The notes beneath the pieces were generated by a model. The model ran no database searches and was not told the DNA's origin. It saw only the letters and a program-made list of their open reading frames with translations. DNA of 64,000 nt from Staphylococcus caprae (lineage in GTDB: Bacteria; Bacillota; Bacilli; Staphylococcales; Staphylococcaceae). This document shows positions 50,562-62,109 of this stretch, one piece after another. The DNA is taken from assembly GCF_002902725.1 (NCBI RefSeq), contig NZ_PPRT01000007.1, forward strand, positions 1 to 64,000. The letters are read 5' to 3'. Position numbers and translations under genes: made by a program. The stretch's first letter is position 1. Each line of letters starts with the position of its first letter.

Positions 50562-51365
50562 TTGCGAATTTTAGTAGAAATTGCATATCAGGGTAATCAA
50601 TTCCTTGGCTTTCAAATTCAACAGCAGGGGAGAACAGTACAACAACAATTTGAAAAGATTCTTAAACGTATGCACAAGCGTCATGTACGAATACATCCTA
50701 CAAGTCGTACGGACAGAGGCGTGCATGCGTATCAACAATTCTTTCATTTTGACACTGAGTTAAATATTGATAATCAACAATGGCAATATGCGATGAATCG
50801 TTTCTTACCTAATGATATTTACGTTAAAAGCGTTCAAACAGTAGATGAAAACTTTCATTGTAGATATGACTGTGTAGGTAAAAGATATCGATATAAAGTC
50901 TATCAAGGCGCACATCGTGATCCGTTTAAAAGTGGTCTCGAAACATTTATCGATAATGATTTAGATTTAGCTAAAATGAATGAAGCGGCTCATCATTTTA
51001 TTGGAACACATGATTTTACAGGTTTTTGTTCTCAGAAAACTGAAGTGGAAAGCAAAGTGAGAACTCTATATCAAAGTGAAGTGGTTCAAACTGAAGCAGG
51101 TTTTGATTATGTGGTTACTGGTTCAGGATTTCTCTATAACATGGTTCGTGTTCTTGTAGCATTTTTAATAGAGGTGGGAAAAGGGAAGCGACAACCTGAC
51201 GAGGTTCCACAACTACTTGAAGAAAAAAATAGAAACAATGTACCTTTCACTGCCCCCTCAGAAGGACTCTATTTAGAAAAGGTTTACCTATCACCAGAAT
51301 CACTTAAGGAAGAGTTTGGAAATGATATTAAAATACATCTTAAAAAATCGTTGGAAAATGATTGA
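50562..51365 (+). CDS. truA: tRNA pseudouridine(38-40) synthase TruA
   Basis: 267 residues from a TTG start with CAGGAGTG upstream. It has [22 protein letters not shown] (residues 4-25), the catalytic Asp in [10 protein letters not shown] near residue 52, and [20 protein letters not shown]. TruA forms pseudouridine at positions 38, 39 and 40 of tRNA anticodon arms. It is 3 bases after ecfT, so it belongs to the same transcript. Confidence 0.95.
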   Translation: MRILVEIAYQGNQFLGFQIQQQGRTVQQQFEKILKRMHKRHVRIHPTSRTDRGVHAYQQFFHFDTELNIDNQQWQYAMNRFLPNDIYVKSVQTVDENFHCRYDCVGKRYRYKVYQGAHRDPFKSGLETFIDNDLDLAKMNEAAHHFIGTHDFTGFCSQKTEVESKVRTLYQSEVVQTEAGFDYVVTGSGFLYNMVRVLVAFLIEVGKGKRQPDEVPQLLEEKNRNNVPFTAPSEGLYLEKVYLSPESLKEEFGNDIKIHLKKSLEND

Positions 51366-51427
51366 ATGTCATTGACAAAAGCATTGTGAAATTATAAGAT
51401 TATTAACGGTATTGTTTTATATCACCC

Positions 51428-51572
51428 CACGATAAGCCCCGGAAACTTATTGTGTTACTAGATATATAAGCAAAGCAGAACAACAGTTAACAAAATAAAT
51501 GAAAACTTACGCTTTTAAATCGTAACAATAATTAAAATTGTGCGTTGAATGATCATAGGTTCGAATGTGATC
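51428..51572 (+). promoter_or_regulatory. leader region of rplM-rpsI with two hairpins
   Basis: CACGATAAG (51428-51436) pairs with CTTATTGTG (51446-51454), and GATCA (51551-51555) pairs with TGATC (51568-51572). An L13-type autoregulatory leader is known upstream of rplM in Firmicutes, and the second hairpin, 50-70 bases before the ATG, is the better candidate for it. I cannot confirm a match to that family from memory. Confidence 0.4.
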
Positions 51573-51624
51573 AATTGACAAAACAATTAAGAACGAAGCA
51601 TTTATTTTTAGGAGGACAATTATT

Positions 51625-52062
51625 ATGCGTCAAACATTTATGGCAAATGAATCAAACATTGAGCGCAAATGGTATGTTATTGATGCTGAAGGCCAAACAT
51701 TAGGTCGTTTATCATCTGAAGTAGCTGCTATCTTACGCGGTAAAAATAAAGTAACTTATACACCACACGTTGACACTGGTGATTACGTAATCATCATCAA
51801 TGCATCTAAAATCGAATTCACTGGTAATAAAGAACAAGATAAAATGTACTATCGCCACTCAAATCACCCAGGTGGTTTAAAATCAATCACAGCTGGTGAA
51901 TTAAGAAGAACTAACCCAGAACGTTTATTAGAAACTTCTATTAAAGGTATGTTACCAAGTTCACGTTTAGGTGAAAAACAAGGTAAAAAATTATTTGTAT
52001 ATGGTGGCGCTGAACATCCACACGCTGCACAACAACCAGAAAACTACGAGTTACGTGGTTAA
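51625..52062 (+). CDS. rplM: 50S ribosomal protein L13
   Basis: 145 residues, [20 protein letters not shown], with [21 protein letters not shown] and [19 protein letters not shown]. Early assembly protein of the 50S subunit. AGGAGGAC ribosome site. Forms a two-gene operon with rpsI. Confidence 0.97.
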   Translation: MRQTFMANESNIERKWYVIDAEGQTLGRLSSEVAAILRGKNKVTYTPHVDTGDYVIIINASKIEFTGNKEQDKMYYRHSNHPGGLKSITAGELRRTNPERLLETSIKGMLPSSRLGEKQGKKLFVYGGAEHPHAAQQPENYELRG

Positions 52063-52081
52063 TTAGAAGGAGGAAATTACA

Positions 52082-52474
52082 TTGGCACAAGTTGAATATA
52101 AAGGTACAGGCCGTCGTAAAAACTCAGTAGCACGTGTACGTTTAGTACCAGGTGAAGGTAACATTACAGTTAACAACCGTGACGTACGTGACTACTTACC
52201 ATTTGAATCATTAATCTTAGACTTAAACCAACCATTCGATGTTACTGAAACTAAAGGTAACTATGACGTTTTAGTAAACGTTCACGGTGGTGGTTTCACA
52301 GGACAAGCTCAAGCTATCCGTCACGGAATTGCTCGTGCATTATTAGAAGCTGACCCTGAATACAGAGGTTCTTTAAAACGCGCTGGATTACTTACTCGTG
52401 ACCCACGTATGAAAGAACGTAAAAAACCAGGTCTTAAAAAAGCTCGTCGTTCTCCTCAATTCTCAAAACGTTAA
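52082..52474 (+). CDS. rpsI: 30S ribosomal protein S9
   Basis: 130 residues from a TTG with AAGGAGGAA upstream. [19 protein letters not shown] at the N terminus and the closing [12 protein letters not shown] tail, whose last Arg contacts the P-site tRNA. Confidence 0.97.
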   Translation: MAQVEYKGTGRRKNSVARVRLVPGEGNITVNNRDVRDYLPFESLILDLNQPFDVTETKGNYDVLVNVHGGGFTGQAQAIRHGIARALLEADPEYRGSLKRAGLLTRDPRMKERKKPGLKKARRSPQFSKR

Positions 52475-52492
52475 TTTTGGCGAACACACATC

Positions 52493-52524
52493 AACACTTC
52501 CCATTATTTGGGAAGTGTTTTTTT
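52493..52524 (+). terminator. rpsI terminator
   Basis: AACACTTCCC (52493-52502) pairs perfectly with GGGAAGTGTT (52510-52519), followed by a run of T. Confidence 0.9.
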
Positions 52525-52550
52525 ATGTTATTACAATGATGATGAGACTA

Positions 52551-52570
52551 ACTATAAAGTTCCCAACCTC
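52551..52570 (-). repeat. isolated end of the dispersed repeat
   Basis: The reverse complement of this 20-base stretch matches the first 20 bases of repeat copy A (9384-9403) at 19 positions. The rest of the element is absent. It lies between the rpsI terminator and the 3' end of the sirtuin gene. Confidence 0.55.
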
Positions 52571-52580
52571 AAAATATTAT

Positions 52581-53312
52581 CTATTTTTTCGTGACGTTTT
52601 CGACAACTTCTGTCATATCTTCATGTATGACTAAGTCAGCACTTTGATCATACGGTGTGTGATCTCTATTGATAATTACTAAATTGTCACCTTTAAATTC
52701 TGAAACAAAGCCTGCTGCTGGCTGTACTACGAGTGATGAACCTAGAACAATGAGTGTATAAGCTTTTTGTATTTTTTCTAAAGCTTTGAATACTGTGTTT
52801 TGATTCAACATTTCCCCGTATAATACAATATCAGGTCGTATAATCTGGCCACACTTTTCACAATATCGAATGTGATTGTCCATCACTTGAGATTTTGAGT
52901 ATTCATTGTAGCAATTGATACAGTAAAAACGATTTAAAGTGCCATGTAATTCATCAACATGTTGACTACCTGCATCTGTATGTAAGCCATCAATATTTTG
53001 AGTAATAACACCTAAAGATTGACCTTCATGTTCTAATTCTGCAATCCATTGATGTACAATATTTGGTTTTTTATCTGCAATTAATAATCTTTTATGATAA
53101 AAATCAATAAAACTTTCTTTGTCATCATTTAAATGATCTACACTTAGTAAATACTCTGGAGATTGTCCATCTTTTGAAATCTCATCAAATAGACCACCCA
53201 TTGAGCGGAAATCAGGAATACCACTTGCTACAGATACGCCTGCCCCAGTGAAAAATACAATTTTTTCGGATTCTTCTATCATTTCTCTTAATCGTTGAAT
53301 TTCCATATCCAT
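52581..53312 (-). CDS. NAD-dependent protein deacylase of the Sir2 family
   Basis: A 243-residue sirtuin. GAGVSVASGIPDFRSMGG at the N terminus binds NAD, VITQNIDGLH holds the catalytic His region, CINC...CEKCG gives the four zinc cysteines, and VVQPAAGF is in the expected place. It removes acetyl or other acyl groups from lysines using NAD. The gene stands alone, converging on rpsI and divergent from lacR. AGGTGATTC before the ATG is a modest ribosome site. Confidence 0.92.
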   Translation of the reverse strand: MDMEIQRLREMIEESEKIVFFTGAGVSVASGIPDFRSMGGLFDEISKDGQSPEYLLSVDHLNDDKESFIDFYHKRLLIADKKPNIVHQWIAELEHEGQSLGVITQNIDGLHTDAGSQHVDELHGTLNRFYCINCYNEYSKSQVMDNHIRYCEKCGQIIRPDIVLYGEMLNQNTVFKALEKIQKAYTLIVLGSSLVVQPAAGFVSEFKGDNLVIINRDHTPYDQSADLVIHEDMTEVVENVTKK

Positions 53313-53564
53313 AGAATCACCTCAGTTTTTAAATTTCTTTTTAACTAATCGAAAACTGTTCGTTTTCACCACAAATAATTTATAAGTGAATATCAAGTTT
53401 CCGTGTTATGATTTTTGTAGCAACATATTTACATAATTGATTACTTTATCATTTTAAAGTATTTAAAGTGTGTTATAAAATTATATTAAGACATTAGAAA
53501 AGTAAATTAAAGTTAAAACAAATTAAGTATGTAAATGACGTTATCGTAGGAAGTGGATATAGAT

Positions 53565-54320
53565 ATGAACAAATATGATAGGCTAGACGAAATTACAAAA
53601 CTTGTTAATAAAAGAGGGACTGTTAGAACAAATGAAATTGTAGAAGATTTAAATGTATCAGATATGACAGTTCGTCGTGATTTAGCAGAGTTGGAAGAGA
53701 AAGGTGTGCTTACTAAGATTCATGGTGGCGCACGTAGTAATTCTGCATTTCAATATAAGGAGATGTCCCACCAGGAAAAACATACGCACTACATTGAGGA
53801 AAAGAGATATATAGCTAAAAAAGCTGTTGCGTTGATTGAGGATGGAGATACTATATTTTTAGGTCCTGGTACGACTGTTCAAAAGTTAGCTGAAGAAATT
53901 AATCATCATACGCTCACAGTTATCACAAATTGTTTGCCAGTTTTTAAAATTCTAATGAAAAAACAGAGTCTACATTTTAGAGTGTATTTGTTGGGTGGAG
54001 AAATGAGAGATTTAACTGAAGCATTTGTGGGAGAGATGACGAATCAATTATTAAATAACTTGCGATTTAGTAAGATGTTTTTTAGTAGTAATGGAGTTAA
54101 AGATGGCGTTGCGATGACTTCATCAATGGATGAAGCTTATACCCAACATCTAGCATTAGATCATTCAATTGAGAAATATTTACTTATTGATTCTTCGAAA
54201 ATAGGGAAAGATGATTTCTCTTCTTTCTGTGAATTGAAAGAATTAAATGCAGTATTAATGGATAAAAATGATTTGGAAAAGACAGAACAAGTTGAAAAAT
54301 ATGTTGAAGTCATAGACTAA
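53565..54320 (+). CDS. lacR: lactose phosphotransferase system repressor LacR
   Basis: A 251-residue DeoR-family regulator. The N-terminal helix-turn-helix contains [20 protein letters not shown] and [10 protein letters not shown], and the C-terminal sugar-phosphate isomerase-like domain has [11 protein letters not shown] and [19 protein letters not shown]. LacR represses lacABCDFEG and responds to tagatose-6-phosphate. The ATG at 53565 follows AGGAAGTGG (53548-53556). A GTG at 53553 overlaps that site and is rejected. A long terminator separates it from the lac operon. Confidence 0.93.
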   Translation: MNKYDRLDEITKLVNKRGTVRTNEIVEDLNVSDMTVRRDLAELEEKGVLTKIHGGARSNSAFQYKEMSHQEKHTHYIEEKRYIAKKAVALIEDGDTIFLGPGTTVQKLAEEINHHTLTVITNCLPVFKILMKKQSLHFRVYLLGGEMRDLTEAFVGEMTNQLLNNLRFSKMFFSSNGVKDGVAMTSSMDEAYTQHLALDHSIEKYLLIDSSKIGKDDFSSFCELKELNAVLMDKNDLEKTEQVEKYVEVID

Positions 54321-54382
54321 CACTTAAAACTTAATAAAATATAGTTTAAGAGAAAGTGCTCTTATACCTCGTCAACCTCTAT

Positions 54383-54437
54383 GGAGCGGAAAGTGAAATC
54401 ATTCTACAAGAATGAGATTTCACTCTCCGCTCCTTTT
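54383..54437 (+). terminator. lacR terminator
   Basis: The arms 54383-54400 (GGAGCGGAAAGTGAAATC) and 54416-54433 pair at 17 of 18 positions. The loop contains a further ATTCT/AGAAT pair, and TTTT follows. One of the strongest hairpins in the window. Confidence 0.88.
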
Positions 54438-54478
54438 CTGTTGATTTAAAGGAGTAGTTTAAACAATAAGTTCACTAA

Positions 54479-54496
54479 ATGTTTGAAATCAAACAT
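54479..54496 (+). promoter_or_regulatory. upstream LacR operator candidate
   Basis: ATGTTTGAAATCAAACAT is a perfect 18-base palindrome about 30 bases before the -35 box. It shares TGTTT...AAACA half-sites with the repeat over the -10 box. Published lactococcal and streptococcal LacR operators contain TGTTT-type half-sites, as I remember. Confidence 0.55.
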
Positions 54497-54524
54497 CAAA
54501 CAAACAAAATACAAACAGTATTTG

Positions 54525-54553
54525 TTGATTTATTGTTGTGTAGTGTTTATAAT
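54525..54553 (+). promoter_or_regulatory. promoter of lacABCDFEG
   Basis: TTGATT (54525-54530) and TATAAT (54548-54553) with a 17-base spacer. Confidence 0.75.
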
Positions 54554-54560
54554 TTAAACA
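54544..54560 (+). promoter_or_regulatory. LacR operator candidate over the -10 box
   Basis: TGTTTATAATTTAAACA is a 6-5-6 inverted repeat that covers the -10 hexamer, an ideal place for repression. It has the same half-sites as 54479-54496. Confidence 0.6.
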
Positions 54561-54568
54561 TAGTTAAT

Positions 54569-54582
54569 TGAAAGCGCTTTTC
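54569..54582 (+). promoter_or_regulatory. cre-like CcpA site downstream of the lac promoter
   Basis: TGAAAGCGCTTTTC contains the palindromic core AAAGCGCTTT and fits the catabolite-responsive element pattern except for its last two bases. Its place just after the transcription start fits carbon catabolite repression by CcpA acting as a roadblock. Confidence 0.6.
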
Positions 54583-54633
54583 TCTCATTCATTTATTTAG
54601 TGCTTTCAAAATCATTTTAAAAGGAGACTTAAA

Positions 54634-55062
54634 ATGACAATTATTATCGGTTCAGATGTAGACGGTAAACGTCTAAAAGATTTAATTAAAGTGTATTTAA
54701 AAGAGAACGATTTCGAAGTTCTAGATGTAACAGAAGGTAAAGAGTTAGATTTTGTAGATTCGACAGTATCTGTTGCACGTGAAGTTCAAAAATCCGATGA
54801 CAATTTGGGAATTGCCATCGATGCCTATGGTGCAGGTAGTTTTATTGTTGCTACAAAAATTAAAGGAATGATTGCAGCTGAAGTTTCAGATGAGCGTTCA
54901 GCATACATGACTAGAGGACATAATAATTCCAAAATGATTACTTTAGGTTCTGAAATTGTTGGAGATACTTTAGCTAAAAATGTGGTTAAGGGATTTGTTA
55001 ACGGTCATTATGACGGCGGACGTCATCAAATTCGTGTAGATATGCTGAATAAAATGTGCTAA
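54634..55062 (+). CDS. lacA: galactose-6-phosphate isomerase subunit LacA
   Basis: 142 residues of the RpiB/LacAB family: [20 protein letters not shown] at the N terminus and [19 protein letters not shown], in which the catalytic Cys of RpiB is absent, as usual for LacA. With LacB it converts galactose-6-phosphate to tagatose-6-phosphate. First gene of the operon, with AAAAGGAG ribosome site. Confidence 0.95.
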   Translation: MTIIIGSDVDGKRLKDLIKVYLKENDFEVLDVTEGKELDFVDSTVSVAREVQKSDDNLGIAIDAYGAGSFIVATKIKGMIAAEVSDERSAYMTRGHNNSKMITLGSEIVGDTLAKNVVKGFVNGHYDGGRHQIRVDMLNKMC

Positions 55063-55076
55063 TAGGAGGAGAACAA

Positions 55077-55592
55077 ATGAAAATTGCTATAGGTTGTGAC
55101 CATATTGTCACTGATACAAAGATGGAAGTATCACAGTTTTTAAAATCAAAAGGACATGAAGTTATTGATGTTGGGACTTATGACTTCACACGTACACATT
55201 ATCCAATTTTTGGTAAGAAAGTTGGAGAAGAAGTTGTAAGCGGTAATGCTGACTTAGGTGTATGTATTTGTGGTACAGGTGTTGGTATTAATAATGCGGT
55301 TAACAAAGTTGCTGGCATTCGTTCCGCACTTGTACGTGATATGACTTCAGCTTTATATGCGAAAGAAGAGTTAAATGCAAATGTTATTGGTTTCGGTGGG
55401 AAAATCATCGGCGAACTTCTAATGTGCGATATTATTGATGCATTTATCAATGCTGAGTATAAACCTACAGAAGAAAATAAAAAATTAATCGCAAAAATAA
55501 ATCATCTTGAAACTCATAATGCTAAACAAGAAGATCCACATTTCTTTGATGAATTTTTAGAAAAGTGGGATAAAGGCGAATATCACGATTAA
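55077..55592 (+). CDS. lacB: galactose-6-phosphate isomerase subunit LacB
   Basis: 171 residues, the known LacB length, starting [20 protein letters not shown] after TAGGAGGAG. An in-frame upstream start at 55056 would lie before the ribosome site and within the end of lacA, so it is rejected. [20 protein letters not shown] holds the catalytic cysteine and anion-binding loop. Partner of LacA in the same isomerase. Confidence 0.95.
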   Translation: MKIAIGCDHIVTDTKMEVSQFLKSKGHEVIDVGTYDFTRTHYPIFGKKVGEEVVSGNADLGVCICGTGVGINNAVNKVAGIRSALVRDMTSALYAKEELNANVIGFGGKIIGELLMCDIIDAFINAEYKPTEENKKLIAKINHLETHNAKQEDPHFFDEFLEKWDKGEYHD

Positions 55593-55603
55593 GGAAGATC
55601 AAC

Positions 55604-56536
55604 ATGATTTTAACTTTAACTTTAAATCCTTCGGTAGATATATCTTATCCATTAGATGAATTACACATTAACACAGTGAATAGAGTTCAAGACGTTAGCA
55701 AGACGGCTGGTGGAAAGGGACTCAATGTAACTAGGGTGTTATCACAACTCAATGAACATGTTGTTGCGACAGGCTTTTTAGGTGGTAAAATAGGTGAATT
55801 TATTGCAGAAAAGTTAAATCACAATCAAGTGAAACATTCATTTTTTACAATTAAAGATGAAACACGAAATTGTATTGCTATTTTGCATAATGGCAACCAA
55901 ACAGAAATTTTGGAACAAGGACCAACCATTGCGACGGATGAATCAAAAGGATTTTTGAAACATTTGAATGATTTAATATCGAAAGCTGAAGCGGTAGTTA
56001 TTTCTGGTAGCCTTCCAAAAGGTCTAGATTCAAATTACTATTCAAAAATTATTGATATATGTCACGAAAATGCTAAACCAGTCGTATTGGATTGTGCTGG
56101 CGAAACACTTAAATTAGCGCTACAAAACACTCACAAACCGACAGTCATTAAGCCAAATATTGAAGAATTATCACAGTTGATTTCATTGGAACTTAATGAA
56201 TCTACTGAAGAACTGAAAAATGCTTTAAATCATCAGTTATTTTCAAAAATTGAATGGATTATTGTTTCTTTGGGCGCAAATGGCGCTTTCGCTAAACATA
56301 ACCAACGATTTTACAAAGTAAACATACCTTCGATTAAAGTACTTAATCCTGTAGGTTCCGGAGATTCCACAGTAGCAGGTATAGCTTCAGCAATTGTTCA
56401 TCATGAAAGTGATGAGCATCTCCTTAAGAAGGCAAACACCTTAGGGATGTTAAATGCGCAAGAAGCACAAACTGGTTATGTAAACATGTCTAATTATACT
56501 CAGCTCTTTGACCAAATTGAAATTATAGAGGTGTAA
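55604..56536 (+). CDS. lacC: tagatose-6-phosphate kinase LacC
   Basis: 310-residue PfkB-family sugar kinase. [19 protein letters not shown] and [17 protein letters not shown] at the N terminus, [11 protein letters not shown] in the middle and the PfkB signature [19 protein letters not shown] with the catalytic Asp. It phosphorylates tagatose-6-phosphate to the 1,6-bisphosphate. It begins 11 bases after lacB. Confidence 0.95.
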   Translation: MILTLTLNPSVDISYPLDELHINTVNRVQDVSKTAGGKGLNVTRVLSQLNEHVVATGFLGGKIGEFIAEKLNHNQVKHSFFTIKDETRNCIAILHNGNQTEILEQGPTIATDESKGFLKHLNDLISKAEAVVISGSLPKGLDSNYYSKIIDICHENAKPVVLDCAGETLKLALQNTHKPTVIKPNIEELSQLISLELNESTEELKNALNHQLFSKIEWIIVSLGANGAFAKHNQRFYKVNIPSIKVLNPVGSGDSTVAGIASAIVHHESDEHLLKKANTLGMLNAQEAQTGYVNMSNYTQLFDQIEIIEV

Positions 56537-56539
56537 AAA

Positions 56540-57520
56540 ATGGTAAAAACAACTCAAAAAACGGCATCAATTGAACATCTAAGTAATGATAAAGGCGTCA
56601 TCTCAGCATTAGCTTTTGACCAACGCGGTGCATTAAAACGTATGATGGCGAAACATCAAACAGATGAACCTACAATTGAGCAAATTGAACGATTAAAAGT
56701 TTTGGTATCAGAAGAATTAACGCAATACGCGTCATCAATTCTCCTAGATCCTGAATACGGACTACCTGCATCTGAAGCCCGCAATAAAGATTGTGGATTA
56801 CTACTTGCTTATGAAAAAACAGGATATGACGTTAACGCTAAAGGTCGTTTACCTGACTGTTTAGTTGAATGGTCAGCTAAAAGACTTAAAGAACAAGGCG
56901 CTAATGCAGTTAAGTTCTTACTTTACTACGACGTAGATGATGCAGAAGAAATTAATATTCAGAAGAAGGCTTACATTGAAAGAATTGGTTCTGAATGTGT
57001 AGCTGAAGACATTCCATTCTTCTTAGAGGTACTCACTTACGACGATAATATTCCAGATAATAGTAGTGTTGAATTTGCAAAAGTGAAACCAAGAAAAGTA
57101 AACGAAGCAATGAAATTATTCTCAGAAGCGCGCTTTAATGTTGATGTCTTAAAAGTAGAAGTTCCAGTCAACATGAAATATGTTGAAGGGTTCGCTGAAG
57201 GAGAAGTTGTTTATTCAAAAGAAGAAGCAGCTCAACATTTTAAAGATCAAGACGCTTCAACAAACTTACCATATATTTACTTAAGTGCTGGCGTTTCAGC
57301 TGAACTTTTCCAAGAGACTCTAAAATTTGCGCATGAAGCGGGAGCTAAATTTAATGGTGTGCTTTGTGGTAGAGCGACATGGGCTGGAGCTGTTCAAGTT
57401 TATATCGAACAAGGTGAAGAAGCAGCTCGAGAATGGTTACGTTCAACAGGATTTAAAAATATTGATGAGTTAAACAAAGTTTTGGAAACAACTGCAACGT
57501 CATGGAAAGAGAGAGTTTAA
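56540..57520 (+). CDS. lacD: tagatose 1,6-diphosphate aldolase LacD
   Basis: 326 residues, the normal LacD length. [35 protein letters not shown] with the Schiff-base lysine region, and the closing [20 protein letters not shown]. This class I aldolase splits tagatose-1,6-bisphosphate into dihydroxyacetone phosphate and glyceraldehyde-3-phosphate. It starts 3 bases after lacC. Confidence 0.95.
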   Translation: MVKTTQKTASIEHLSNDKGVISALAFDQRGALKRMMAKHQTDEPTIEQIERLKVLVSEELTQYASSILLDPEYGLPASEARNKDCGLLLAYEKTGYDVNAKGRLPDCLVEWSAKRLKEQGANAVKFLLYYDVDDAEEINIQKKAYIERIGSECVAEDIPFFLEVLTYDDNIPDNSSVEFAKVKPRKVNEAMKLFSEARFNVDVLKVEVPVNMKYVEGFAEGEVVYSKEEAAQHFKDQDASTNLPYIYLSAGVSAELFQETLKFAHEAGAKFNGVLCGRATWAGAVQVYIEQGEEAAREWLRSTGFKNIDELNKVLETTATSWKERV

Positions 57521-57544
57521 TTCTCGAAAGGGGACGAATACATC

Positions 57545-57859
57545 ATGAATAGAGAAGAAGTACAATTATTAGGATTCGAGATTGTTGCATTCGCTGGGGA
57601 TGCGCGGTCTAAATTCTTAGAAGCACTAACAGCTGCACAAGAGGGAGATTATGATAAGGCAGAATCACTAATTGAAGAAGGAAATCAATGCATCGCTGAA
57701 GCACATCGGGCTCAAACAAGCCTACTTCAAAAGGAAGCACAAGGTGATGATATTGCCTATAGCGTAACAATGATGCATGGCCAAGATCACTTAATGACAA
57801 CAATTCTATTAAAAGATTTAATGAAGCACTTAATCGAATTATATAAAAGAAAGAGTTGA
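57545..57859 (+). CDS. lacF: lactose-specific PTS enzyme IIA LacF
   Basis: 104-residue three-helix IIA protein of the lactose family. [12 protein letters not shown] places the phosphorylated His at residue 78, with a second His at 82, matching the family. It passes phosphate from HPr to the IIB domain of LacE. GAAAGGGGACG ribosome site. lacE follows after 5 bases. Confidence 0.95.
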   Translation: MNREEVQLLGFEIVAFAGDARSKFLEALTAAQEGDYDKAESLIEEGNQCIAEAHRAQTSLLQKEAQGDDIAYSVTMMHGQDHLMTTILLKDLMKHLIELYKRKS

Positions 57860-57864
57860 CCTTT

Positions 57865-59610
57865 ATGAATAAGTTAATAGCATGGATAGAAAAAGGAAAA
57901 CCGTTCTTCGAAAAAATATCTCGTAATATTTATCTAAGAGCGATTCGTGATGGATTTATTGCAGCAATTCCAATTATCTTGTTCTCAAGTATATTTATTT
58001 TAGTAGCTTATGTGCCAAACGTATTTGGATTTACTTGGAGTAAAACCATGGAAGGCATCTTAATGAAACCTTATAACTATACAATGGGTATTGTTGGGTT
58101 CATTGTAGCAGGAACAACAGCCAAGTCACTGACCGATTCATTCAATAGAAAGTTGGACAGTACGAATCAAATTAACTTTATTTCGACAATGATGGCTGCG
58201 ATGTGTGGTTTCTTATTCTTAGCCGCTGATCCTGTTAAAGATGGAGGATTCCTAAGTGCTTTCATGGGTACTAAAGGATTATTAACAGCGTTCATCTCAG
58301 CATTTGTAACTGTGATTGTTTATAGTTTCTTTATTAAACACAATATCACAATAAAAATGCCTAAAGAAGTTCCTCCAAATATCTCACAAGTATTTAAAGA
58401 TATATTCCCTTTATCAGCAGTAATCATCATTCTATATGCATTAGATTTACTTGCTAGAGCTTTTGTTCATACAAATGTGGCAAATGCAGTATTAAAAGTA
58501 TTTGAACCATTGTTTACAGCAGCTGATGGTTGGGTTGGAGTAACGATAATCTTTGGTGCATTTGCATTCTTCTGGTTTGTTGGTATTCATGGACCATCAA
58601 TCGTTGAACCAGCGATTGCAGCGATTACTTACGCTAACCTTGAAACAAACTTACATTTGATTCAAGCAGGAGAGCATGCAGATAAAGTCATTACACCTGG
58701 TACTCAAATGTTCGTAGTAACAATGGGTGGTACCGGTGCAACATTGGTCGTACCTTTTATGTTTATGTGGCTGACTAAATCTAAACGTAATAAAGCAATT
58801 GGACGAGCATCAGTAGTTCCAACATTCTTTGGTGTAAATGAACCTATCTTGTTCGGAGCACCATTAGTATTAAACCCAGTGTTCTTTATTCCATTTATAT
58901 TAGCGCCTATCGTCAACGTTTGGATATTTAAATTCTTTGTAGATGTACTGAATATGAATAGTTTCAGTATTTTCTTACCTTGGACTACACCAGGTCCTCT
59001 CGGTATCGTGATGGGTACTGGTTTTGCATTCTGGTCATTTGTATTAGCCATCGTCTTAATCGTTGTCGATGTCATTATTTACTATCCATTCGTTAAAGTT
59101 TATGATGAACAAATTTTAGAAGAAGAGTTAGGCAATAAAGAAGCAAACAATGAATTAAAAGAAAAAGTTTCAGCTAACTTCGATACAAAAAAAGCTGACG
59201 CAATTTTAGCTACAGCTGGAGCTGGTGAAGCTACACAAACTCAAGTTGATCAACCAGCAATTTCAAAAGAACAATCTAACCATCAGATTACTGAACAAAC
59301 GAACGTTTTAGTATTATGCGCAGGTGGAGGTACAAGCGGTCTTCTCGCAAACGCACTTAATAAAGCCGCTGAAGATTATAATGTACCACTTAAAGCAGCA
59401 GCTGGCGGTTATGGTTCACATATGGATATTATGAAAGAGTATCAATTAATTATATTAGCACCACAAGTCGCATCAAACTATGAAGATATTAAACAAGACA
59501 CTGACAGATTAGGTATAAAATTAGCTAAAACACAAGGCGCTGAATACATCAAATTGACAAGAGATGGAGAAGCAGCTCTTGAGTTTGTAAAAAAACAATT
59601 TGAAAATTAG
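57865..59610 (+). CDS. lacE: lactose-specific PTS enzyme IICB LacE
   Basis: A 581-residue fusion of a IIC membrane domain (about residues 1-410, ten helices, with [20 protein letters not shown] and [17 protein letters not shown] in the sugar-binding part) and a C-terminal IIB domain whose phosphorylated cysteine is in [15 protein letters not shown] linker of about 60 residues rich in Ala, Gln and Thr joins them. It imports lactose with phosphorylation at position 6. The ATG at 57865 is preferred over an in-frame TTG at 57856. Confidence 0.94.
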   Translation: MNKLIAWIEKGKPFFEKISRNIYLRAIRDGFIAAIPIILFSSIFILVAYVPNVFGFTWSKTMEGILMKPYNYTMGIVGFIVAGTTAKSLTDSFNRKLDSTNQINFISTMMAAMCGFLFLAADPVKDGGFLSAFMGTKGLLTAFISAFVTVIVYSFFIKHNITIKMPKEVPPNISQVFKDIFPLSAVIIILYALDLLARAFVHTNVANAVLKVFEPLFTAADGWVGVTIIFGAFAFFWFVGIHGPSIVEPAIAAITYANLETNLHLIQAGEHADKVITPGTQMFVVTMGGTGATLVVPFMFMWLTKSKRNKAIGRASVVPTFFGVNEPILFGAPLVLNPVFFIPFILAPIVNVWIFKFFVDVLNMNSFSIFLPWTTPGPLGIVMGTGFAFWSFVLAIVLIVVDVIIYYPFVKVYDEQILEEELGNKEANNELKEKVSANFDTKKADAILATAGAGEATQTQVDQPAISKEQSNHQITEQTNVLVLCAGGGTSGLLANALNKAAEDYNVPLKAAAGGYGSHMDIMKEYQLIILAPQVASNYEDIKQDTDRLGIKLAKTQGAEYIKLTRDGEAALEFVKKQFEN

Positions 59611-61038
<1,428 letters not shown>

Positions 61039-61077
61039 CTAACATAAACGAATCAATCATCAAAATTTTATCAAAAA

Positions 61078-61106
61078 GGCTCATCACTAATAAGTGGTGG
61101 GTCTTT
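61078..61106 (+). terminator. lac operon terminator
   Basis: GGCTCATCACT (61078-61088) pairs with AGTGGTGGGTC (61093-61103) over 11 positions counting G-U pairs, with a 4-base loop and a short T run. Confidence 0.65.
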
Positions 61107-61165
61107 AATTATGAGCAAATCATACTTGAATGATATATAATATATGAACTAGATAAAAATGAGGG

Positions 61166-62038
61166 ATGATGATGAAGTCAAAATTAACAGCAATAGTATT
61201 TTTAATGATTGCCGTAATGACATTAATATTAGTGATGGCATTAAACAATCGTGAAACAAAGCAAAACAATCATTCTAAAGTAAGCCAATATACTCAAAAT
61301 CAGGTCGTAACTTTATTTATGCATGGATACGGAGGTAGTGAGAACTCTGAAAAATTTATGGTTAATCAAGCAGTTAAAAAAGGTGTTACTAAAGATGTGA
61401 TAACTGCAAAGGTAGCACAAAATGGAGAGGTTACATTTGATGGACACTTAGATAAAAATAGTAAAAATCCTATCGTAAAAGTTGAATTTGAGAATAATCA
61501 GAATGGTGATTTTAATGAAAATGCGAGATGGATTAAAAATGTTTTAACTCAATTAAAATCACAGTATGGTATTAAACAGTTTAATTTTGTAGCACATTCA
61601 ATGGGAAACATGTCATTTGCATATTATATGAAGAATTATGGCGGTGATAAACAATTACCTCGACTTCAAAAGCAAGTCAATATTGCCGGGACATTTAATG
61701 GTGTATTACATTTAAATGAAAAAGTAAACGAAATTAGTGTAGATCAAAATGGCAAACCAAGTAAAATGAACGAAGACTACAAAAATTTACTATCACTGAA
61801 AGATATATACAAAAACAAAGGAATAGATGTTCTCAATATATACGGAGATGTTCAAGATGGCACACATTCAGATGAACGTGTATCAAATAGTTCATCCAAG
61901 TCATTAAAATATTTATTAGGAGATAGCCCTAAATCTTATAAAGAAGTTAAATATACTGGCAAAAAGGCGCAACATAGTCAATTACATGAAAATAAAGACG
62001 TTGCTAACAAAATCATACAGTTCTTGTGGAACCGATAA
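61166..62038 (+). CDS. DUF915-like alpha/beta hydrolase with N-terminal membrane anchor
   Basis: A 290-residue protein. It begins with a Lys and a hydrophobic helix (KLTAIVFLMIAVMTLILVMAL), so it is exported or membrane-anchored. The mature part has VVTLFMHGYGGSENSEKF (oxyanion region), the nucleophile elbow FVAHSMGNMSFAYYM with Ser near residue 151, and a late DGTHSDERVSN and HSQLHEN, in which the His of the triad probably lies. It resembles the DUF915 family (PF06028) of cell-surface hydrolases. The substrate is unknown. Three consecutive ATG codons (61166, 61169, 61172) follow GAGGG, and the third has the best spacing. Confidence 0.8.
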   Translation: MMMKSKLTAIVFLMIAVMTLILVMALNNRETKQNNHSKVSQYTQNQVVTLFMHGYGGSENSEKFMVNQAVKKGVTKDVITAKVAQNGEVTFDGHLDKNSKNPIVKVEFENNQNGDFNENARWIKNVLTQLKSQYGIKQFNFVAHSMGNMSFAYYMKNYGGDKQLPRLQKQVNIAGTFNGVLHLNEKVNEISVDQNGKPSKMNEDYKNLLSLKDIYKNKGIDVLNIYGDVQDGTHSDERVSNSSSKSLKYLLGDSPKSYKEVKYTGKKAQHSQLHENKDVANKIIQFLWNR

Positions 62039-62050
62039 CCCCCACAATTG

Positions 62051-62101
62051 AAGCGCACTTATGTTTTCCGCCGCAAATTTTAAAACATAAGTGCGCTTAT
62101 T
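62051..62101. terminator. 17-bp perfect bidirectional terminator
   Basis: AAGCGCACTTATGTTTT (62051-62067) and its exact complement at 62082-62098 enclose a 14-base loop. It lies between the hydrolase gene and the converging oxidoreductase gene and can serve both. Confidence 0.88.
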
Positions 62102-62109
62102 TTAAATCA

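Larger units (their letters stand above)
54321..54633. other. control region between lacR and lacA
   Basis: A gap of 313 bases holding, in order, the lacR terminator, two TGTTT...AAACA inverted repeats, a good promoter, a cre-like site and the lacA ribosome site AAAAGGAG (54618-54625). No gene is seen. Confidence 0.75.
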
